Assembly (NCBI RefSeq): GCF_003664255.1
Contig: NZ_RCCV01000002.1
Span: 374,501 to 438,500, forward strand
Direction of reading: 5' to 3'
From: Micromonospora sp. M71_S20
GTDB taxonomy: Bacteria > Actinomycetota > Actinomycetes > Mycobacteriales > Micromonosporaceae
Length of the DNA stretch: 64,000 nucleotides
Shown here piece after piece: positions 60,005 to 64,000 of the stretch. The notes below the pieces were generated by a model that saw only the letters and a list, made by a program, of their open reading frames with translations, ran no database searches and was not told the DNA's origin. A program made the position numbers and the translations under genes. The stretch's first letter is position 1, and every line of letters starts with the position of its first letter.

Positions 60005-60780
60005 CGTCGACCACGACGACGCCACGCAGCGCGACCGGCTCGGTCGCGCTGCACGGCGTCACCAAGGTGTACGGGCGCGGGCCCAACGCCGTCGTCGCCC
60101 TGGACGGGGTCTCCCTCGACGTCGCGCCCGGCGAGTTCGTCTGCCTGGTCGGGGCCTCCGGCTGCGGCAAGAGCACCCTGCTCAACCTGGTCGCCGGCCT
60201 CGACCGGGCCAGCGGCGGGCGGATCGACCTCGACGAGGGCGTCGAGCCGGGACTGATGTTCCAGGAGCCCGCCCTCTTTCCCTGGCTGACCGTCGAGGGC
60301 AACGTCGAGGTGCCGCTGAAGCTGCGCGGGCTGCCCCGGGCCGCGCGGCGGGAGCGGGTCGCCGAACTGCTCGGCACGGTGCACCTGGCCGACTTCGGCC
60401 GCAAGCGCTCGCACGAGCTGTCCGGCGGCATGCGCCAGCGGGTGGCGCTGGCCCGCACCCTCGCCCTGGACACGCCGGTGCTGCTGATGGACGAGCCGTT
60501 CGGCGCGCTGGACGCGATGACCCGGGACATCCTGCACGACGAGCTGGAACGGATCTGGACCGAGCGGCGGCTCACCGTGCTCTTCGTGACGCACAACGTC
60601 CGCGAGGCGGCCCGGCTCGCCGACCGGATCATCCTGCTCTCCAGCCGGCCCGGCCGGATCATCTGGTCCACCCCGGTCGACGTGCCCCGGCCGCGCCGCA
60701 TCGACTCCCCCGAGGTCGCCGCGATCGCCGCCGAGGTCACCGGCCGCCTGCGTACGGAGGTGGGCCGCCATGGCCGGTGA
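60001..60780 (+). CDS. ABC transporter ATPase, SsuB/TauB family
   Basis: A 259-aa ATPase. Walker A GASGCGKSTLLN, Q-loop MFQEPALFPWLTV, signature LSGGMRQRVALARTLA, Walker B VLLMDEPFGALD and H-loop VTHNVREA. The D-E-P-F-G-A-L-D sequence is typical of nitrate/sulfonate/taurine importers. It starts in an ATGA overlap with the binding-protein gene and overlaps the permease gene by 11 bases. Confidence 0.93.
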   Translation: MTSTTTTPRSATGSVALHGVTKVYGRGPNAVVALDGVSLDVAPGEFVCLVGASGCGKSTLLNLVAGLDRASGGRIDLDEGVEPGLMFQEPALFPWLTVEGNVEVPLKLRGLPRAARRERVAELLGTVHLADFGRKRSHELSGGMRQRVALARTLALDTPVLLMDEPFGALDAMTRDILHDELERIWTERRLTVLFVTHNVREAARLADRIILLSSRPGRIIWSTPVDVPRPRRIDSPEVAAIAAEVTGRLRTEVGRHGR

Positions 60781-61654
60781 CACCCTCGCCGCCGTCCCGC
60801 GTACCGACGCGGAGATCTCCGGGCTGGACGCCCTGGAGCTGGCCGGCCGGGAGAACAGCCGCACCCGGGCCAGCCGGCTCTGGGCGGCGACCTGGCCGAA
60901 ACTGGCCGCCCTCGCCCTCGCCGTCGGCGCCTGGCAGGTCGTGGTCTGGACCGGCTGGAAGCCCGAGTACTCGTTGCCGGGCCCGGTGGCCGTGGGGCAG
61001 GAGCTGCTCCGGCAGGTCAGCGGCGTCCAGCTCTGGGAGGGGCTGGTCACCACCCTGCGCCGGGCCGCCCTCGGCTACCTCTTCTCGGTCGCCGTCGGCC
61101 TGCTGCTCGGCCTCGCGGTGGCCCGGTCGCGGATCCTGCGGGCCGCGATCGGCTCGATGATCACCGCGTTGCAGACGATGCCGTCGATCGCCTGGTTCCC
61201 GCTGGCGATCCTGCTGTTCGAGCTGAGCGAGAAGGCCATCTTCTTCGTGGTGGTGCTCGGCGCCGCGCCGTCCATCGCCAACGGCGTGATCGCCGGCGTG
61301 GACTACGTGCCGCCGCTGCTGCTGCGCGCCGGCCGCAACCTCGGCGCCCGGGGACTGAACCTGTACCGGTACGTCATCGCGCCCGCCGCGCTGCCGGCCA
61401 TCGTGGCCGGTCTCAAGCAGGGCTGGGCGTTCTCCTGGCGCAGCCTGATGGCCGGCGAGCTGATCGTGGTCGGCATCTCGCAGACCTCGCTGGGCGCGCA
61501 GTTGACCTACTCGCGGGAACTCTCCGACTCGCCATGGCTGATCTCCACGATGATCGTGATCCTGGTGCTGGGCCTGGTGGTCGACGCCGCGTTCGGGGCG
61601 GCGGACAAGGCGATCCGGCGTCGGTGGGGCGTGCTGGACCAGGCGGGTCAGTGA
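60770..61654 (+). CDS. ABC transporter permease, SsuC/TauC family
   Basis: A 294-aa permease with about six helices. The EAA-type loop is ARNLGARGLNLYRYVIAPAALPAIVAGLKQGWAFSWRSLMAGEL, the standard form in nitrate, taurine and sulfonate uptake systems. A 45-residue polar N-terminus precedes the first helix. ATG 60770 lies inside the end of the ATPase gene. An Rrf2-type gene follows one base after the stop. Confidence 0.92.
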   Translation: MAGDTLAAVPRTDAEISGLDALELAGRENSRTRASRLWAATWPKLAALALAVGAWQVVVWTGWKPEYSLPGPVAVGQELLRQVSGVQLWEGLVTTLRRAALGYLFSVAVGLLLGLAVARSRILRAAIGSMITALQTMPSIAWFPLAILLFELSEKAIFFVVVLGAAPSIANGVIAGVDYVPPLLLRAGRNLGARGLNLYRYVIAPAALPAIVAGLKQGWAFSWRSLMAGELIVVGISQTSLGAQLTYSRELSDSPWLISTMIVILVLGLVVDAAFGAADKAIRRRWGVLDQAGQ

Positions 61655-61655
61655 C

Positions 61656-62105
61656 GTGTACGTCTCCGCGCGCAGTGACTACGCGCTCCGGGCCATCGTC
61701 GCCGTCGCCGCCGCGGCTCCGGTCGGTGGCGGCGGGCTGGTCAAGGCGGGGACGCTGGCCGACAGCCAGGGAATCCCGCTGAGCTTTCTCCAGGGCATCC
61801 TGGTCGACCTGCGCCGGGCCGGTCTGCTGGTGAGTCACCGGGGCACCGAGGGCGGATACGCCCTGGCCCGCCCCGCGGTGGAGATCAGCGTCGGCGACGT
61901 GCTCCGCGCGATCGGCGGGTCCCTGACGACCGTCCGCGGGCTGCCGGCCGAGCGGGCCGGCTACGCGGGTGTGGCGACCGGCCTGCGGGACGTCTGGCTG
62001 GCCGTGCACGGCGCGATCGCCCTGGTGGTCGACCGGACCACCCTCGCCGACCTGCTGGGGGCGGAGCACTCTCCGGCCGGTGCCGGGGAGACCCGCGCCC
62101 GCTGA
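61656..62105 (+). CDS. Rrf2-family transcriptional regulator without cluster cysteines
   Basis: A 149-aa Rrf2 protein: VSARSDYALRAIVAVAAA (helix 1), SQGIPLSFLQGILVDLRRAGLLVSHRGTEGGYALARP (recognition helix and wing). It has no cysteine at all, so it cannot hold an iron-sulfur cluster as IscR or NsrR do; it is closer in this to CymR, which senses cysteine status through a partner. As last gene of a sulfonate-type transport operon it is probably the local repressor acting on the palindrome at 58899. GTG 61656 is one base after the permease stop. Confidence 0.88.
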   Translation: MYVSARSDYALRAIVAVAAAAPVGGGGLVKAGTLADSQGIPLSFLQGILVDLRRAGLLVSHRGTEGGYALARPAVEISVGDVLRAIGGSLTTVRGLPAERAGYAGVATGLRDVWLAVHGAIALVVDRTTLADLLGAEHSPAGAGETRAR

Positions 62106-62152
62106 CCACGCACCGGCTCCTCCGGCCGACGGGCAGCCGGGCCCGGTGACGG

Positions 62153-62341
62153 TCAGCCGACGGCGGTCACCGGCCGCTCCGTCGGGCTGCGAAGCTCGAC
62201 CGGAGCTGCCGGTGCGGCCCCGTCCGGGGTGGCGTGCCACGGCGTGAACACCGCGACCACGGCGAGCAGCAGCCCGGCCAGCGCCACCGCGAGCACCAGC
62301 AACAGTTCCCGCGCCGCGCCCGAGCCGGCGTCGCCCACCAT
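62153..62341 (-). CDS. 62-aa single-pass membrane protein, function unknown
   Basis: A short protein with one hydrophobic helix (about 12-36, LLLVLAVALAGLLLAVVAVF) and a polar C-terminus. GGAGGGG precedes ATG 62341 at five bases. No family is seen. It lies between the Rrf2 gene and the helicase terminator. Confidence 0.55.
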   Translation of the reverse strand: MVGDAGSGAARELLLVLAVALAGLLLAVVAVFTPWHATPDGAAPAAPVELRSPTERPVTAVG

Positions 62342-62463
62342 GGTCACCCCTCCCACGCCGGGCGGTCCCGCCCGGATCTTCCCCCGTCCTCAGCTTCCAC
62401 CACCCCCGGCGGCGGAAACAGTCGCCGATCGGACGTAACGTCCGCTGATTCCAGACTCAGCCA

Positions 62464-62497
62464 CACCGGCTCCGGGCACGGGTGCCCGGAGCCGGTG
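62464..62497 (-). terminator. Terminator after the helicase gene
   Basis: Perfect 15-bp inverted repeat (62464-62478, 62483-62497) with a four-base loop. Confidence 0.85.
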
Positions 62498-62522
62498 GGA
62501 GGAGCGGAACGTGAAGGGTCGG

Positions 62523-63854
62523 TCAGGAGGCGTGCGGGGCGCGGGGGCGGCGCGAGCGGCGGGGCCGCCCCGAGGCGCGGTGCGGAGCCCGGCCGCCCTC
62601 GCCGGCGCGTCCACCCGACCGGCCGCCGGCGGAACCCGGGGAGGCGGCCTGCGGCGGGGGCGGTGCGATCGTCACCGGCACGCCGGACGGCTCCCGGGCA
62701 CCGGTCACCCGGGCCAGGGCCTCGTCGCCGGGGCGCACCTGGACGGACTCGGGACGGATGCCGGCGGTCGACATCAGCCGGGACACGTCCCGGCGCTGCT
62801 CCGGCAGGACCAGGGTGACCACCGTGCCGGACTCCCCCGCCCGGGCGGTACGCCCACCACGGTGCAGGTAGTCCTTCGCCTCGGTGGGCGGATCCACGTT
62901 GACCACCATGTCGAGCCCGTCGACGTGGATGCCCCGGGCCGCCACGTCGGTGGCGACCAGCGCCGTCACCTGCCCGGTGCGGAACTGCTCCAGGATCCGG
63001 GTGCGCTGCGGCTGCGACTTCCCGCCGTGCAGCGCGGCCGCGCGTACCCCCTTGGACAGCAACTGCCGGGCGAGCCGGTCGGCGCGGTGCTTGGTGCCCA
63101 TGAACAGGATGGTGCGGCCCTCGCGGGCGGCGATCCAGGTCAGCGCGGTGGGCTTGTCCACCGCGTCGACGTGCAGCACGTGGTGGGTCATCGCGGTCAC
63201 CGTGGCGGTGCCCGGGTCCACGGAGTGCGAGACCGGGTTGCTGAGGAAGCGGCGCACCAGCTTGTCCACGCCGCCGTCGAGGGTGGCCGAGAAGAGCATC
63301 CGCTGCCCGTTCGGGGCGACCTGCTCCAGCAGCTTGGTGACCTGCGGCAGGAAGCCCATGTCGGCCATCTGGTCGGCCTCGTCGAGCACGGTGATGCCGA
63401 CCTGGTCCAGTCGGGCGTCGCCGCGGTTGATCAGGTCGTGCAGCCGCCCGGGGGTGGCCACGACCAGCTCGGCGCCGGCGCGCAGGGCGTCCGCCTGGCG
63501 TTGCAGCGAGAGCCCGCCGACGACGGTGGCGCAGCGCAGGCCGACGGCGCGGGCGTACGGGACGAGCGCGGTGGTGACCTGCTGGGCCAGCTCGCGGGTC
63601 GGCACCAGCACCAGGGCCAGCGGTCGGCCCGGGCGGGCCCGGCGGCCGGCGGTGCGGGACAGCAGGGGAAGCCCGAAGGCGAGCGTCTTGCCGGAGCCGG
63701 TGCGGCCCCGGCCGAGCACGTCCCGGCCGGCAAGCGAGTCCGGCAGCGTCGCCGACTGGATCGGGAACGGCTCGGTGATGCCCTGGGCGGTCAACTCGGC
63801 GAGGAGCGCCGGGGCCAGCCCGGTGAGGGCGAACGAGGGTACGACGGTGGTCAT
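62523..63854 (-). CDS. DEAD-box ATP-dependent RNA helicase
   Basis: A 443-aa DEAD-box protein. Q motif region PFPIQSATLPDSLAGRDVLG, Walker A GRTGSGKT, Ia PTRELAQQV, Ib TPGRL, DEAD box VLDEADQM, SAT in LFSATLDG, then motifs IV-VI (FMGTKHRADRLA, ATDVAARGIHVDG, HRGGRTARAG). The C-terminal 60 residues are Arg/Gly/Pro/Ser-rich and basic, for RNA contact. It may act in cold or ribosome assembly. ATG 63854 has GAGGAAGG upstream. The window ends 146 bases behind the start, with nothing further identifiable. Confidence 0.94.
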   Translation of the reverse strand: MTTVVPSFALTGLAPALLAELTAQGITEPFPIQSATLPDSLAGRDVLGRGRTGSGKTLAFGLPLLSRTAGRRARPGRPLALVLVPTRELAQQVTTALVPYARAVGLRCATVVGGLSLQRQADALRAGAELVVATPGRLHDLINRGDARLDQVGITVLDEADQMADMGFLPQVTKLLEQVAPNGQRMLFSATLDGGVDKLVRRFLSNPVSHSVDPGTATVTAMTHHVLHVDAVDKPTALTWIAAREGRTILFMGTKHRADRLARQLLSKGVRAAALHGGKSQPQRTRILEQFRTGQVTALVATDVAARGIHVDGLDMVVNVDPPTEAKDYLHRGGRTARAGESGTVVTLVLPEQRRDVSRLMSTAGIRPESVQVRPGDEALARVTGAREPSGVPVTIAPPPPQAASPGSAGGRSGGRAGEGGRAPHRASGRPRRSRRPRAPHAS

Positions 63855-64000
63855 GCGGAAGCCTTCCTCGACGCGGCACGTGTCGAGGGAGGGCGCCGGA
63901 GGCGGCGCTGTCACCGGCGGACCAGGCCGCGGGTGACTCACAAGCACGAACCGAAAGGGGTACGGAGCCCGGCCCGCCGCCGTTCGCCGCCTGCTCACGC

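Overview
The window is high-GC actinomycete chromosome, most likely Micromonospora or a close relative (inference). Support: dense GC-rich coding with many GTG starts; three WhiB-family genes; SigR/RsrA; mycoredoxin; a 24-aa bL37; an XRE/DUF397 pair; and intergenic repeats of a style I associate with Micromonosporaceae. There is no prophage, transposase, CRISPR array or biosynthetic cluster. Most of it is conserved housekeeping and regulatory sequence, and the interesting signal lies in small genes, leaders, repeats and one broken gene.

Layout. 1-2.9 kb: acetyltransferase end, anti-sigma-type ATPase, lipid kinase, and whiB1/wblE behind a 450-bp upstream region with a CRP-like site. 3-7 kb: assimilatory sulfur operon read leftward (leader peptide, sulfite reductase, 52-aa zinc ribbon, CysH, SirB-like chelatase). 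7-14 kb: GT-C membrane transferase, PdtaS-like kinase with a SIS-domain isomerase, TPR protein, GNAT plus biotinyl carrier protein. 14.4-17 kb: bL37, rsrA/sigR with a probable SigR-type promoter and an in-frame upstream start, hydrolase, second Wbl gene. 17-25 kb: SRAP protein, aroA-rsgA-hisN-membrane protein, glycosyltransferase, SDR, and an STAS/HATPase gene cut by an in-frame amber codon. 25-33.6 kb: DUF5709, two-component system, second anti-sigma ATPase, PRPP synthetase homologue, glpK, purC, solute-binding lipoprotein. 33.7-36.8 kb: two identical initiator tRNAs, repeats, a histidine-kinase fragment, and a SigE-type sigma factor with its membrane partner.

37-56 kb matches, from memory, the gene content of M. 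tuberculosis Rv3193c-Rv3199c: UPF0182 protein, PDZ/Lon-like protease, DUF2342 protein, ABC1 kinase, WhiB7, UvrD2, mycoredoxin, NudC. Added here are a lone ThiF/cyclodehydratase-like protein behind a DnaA-box cluster and a small ORF immediately after whiB7. The whiB7 leader shows an uORF, a T-tract terminator and a mutually exclusive antiterminator.

56-64 kb: paired M16 peptidases (one active-type, one lacking the zinc motif), an ssuA-B-C-like ABC operon ending in an Rrf2 regulator with a palindrome at its front, and a DEAD-box helicase.

Common themes are redox and sulfur control (SigR/RsrA, three Wbl proteins, mycoredoxin, sulfite reductase, Rrf2) and stress or antibiotic response (WhiB7, partner-switching ATPases). 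Functional assignments come from motif and family recognition; no database search was run.
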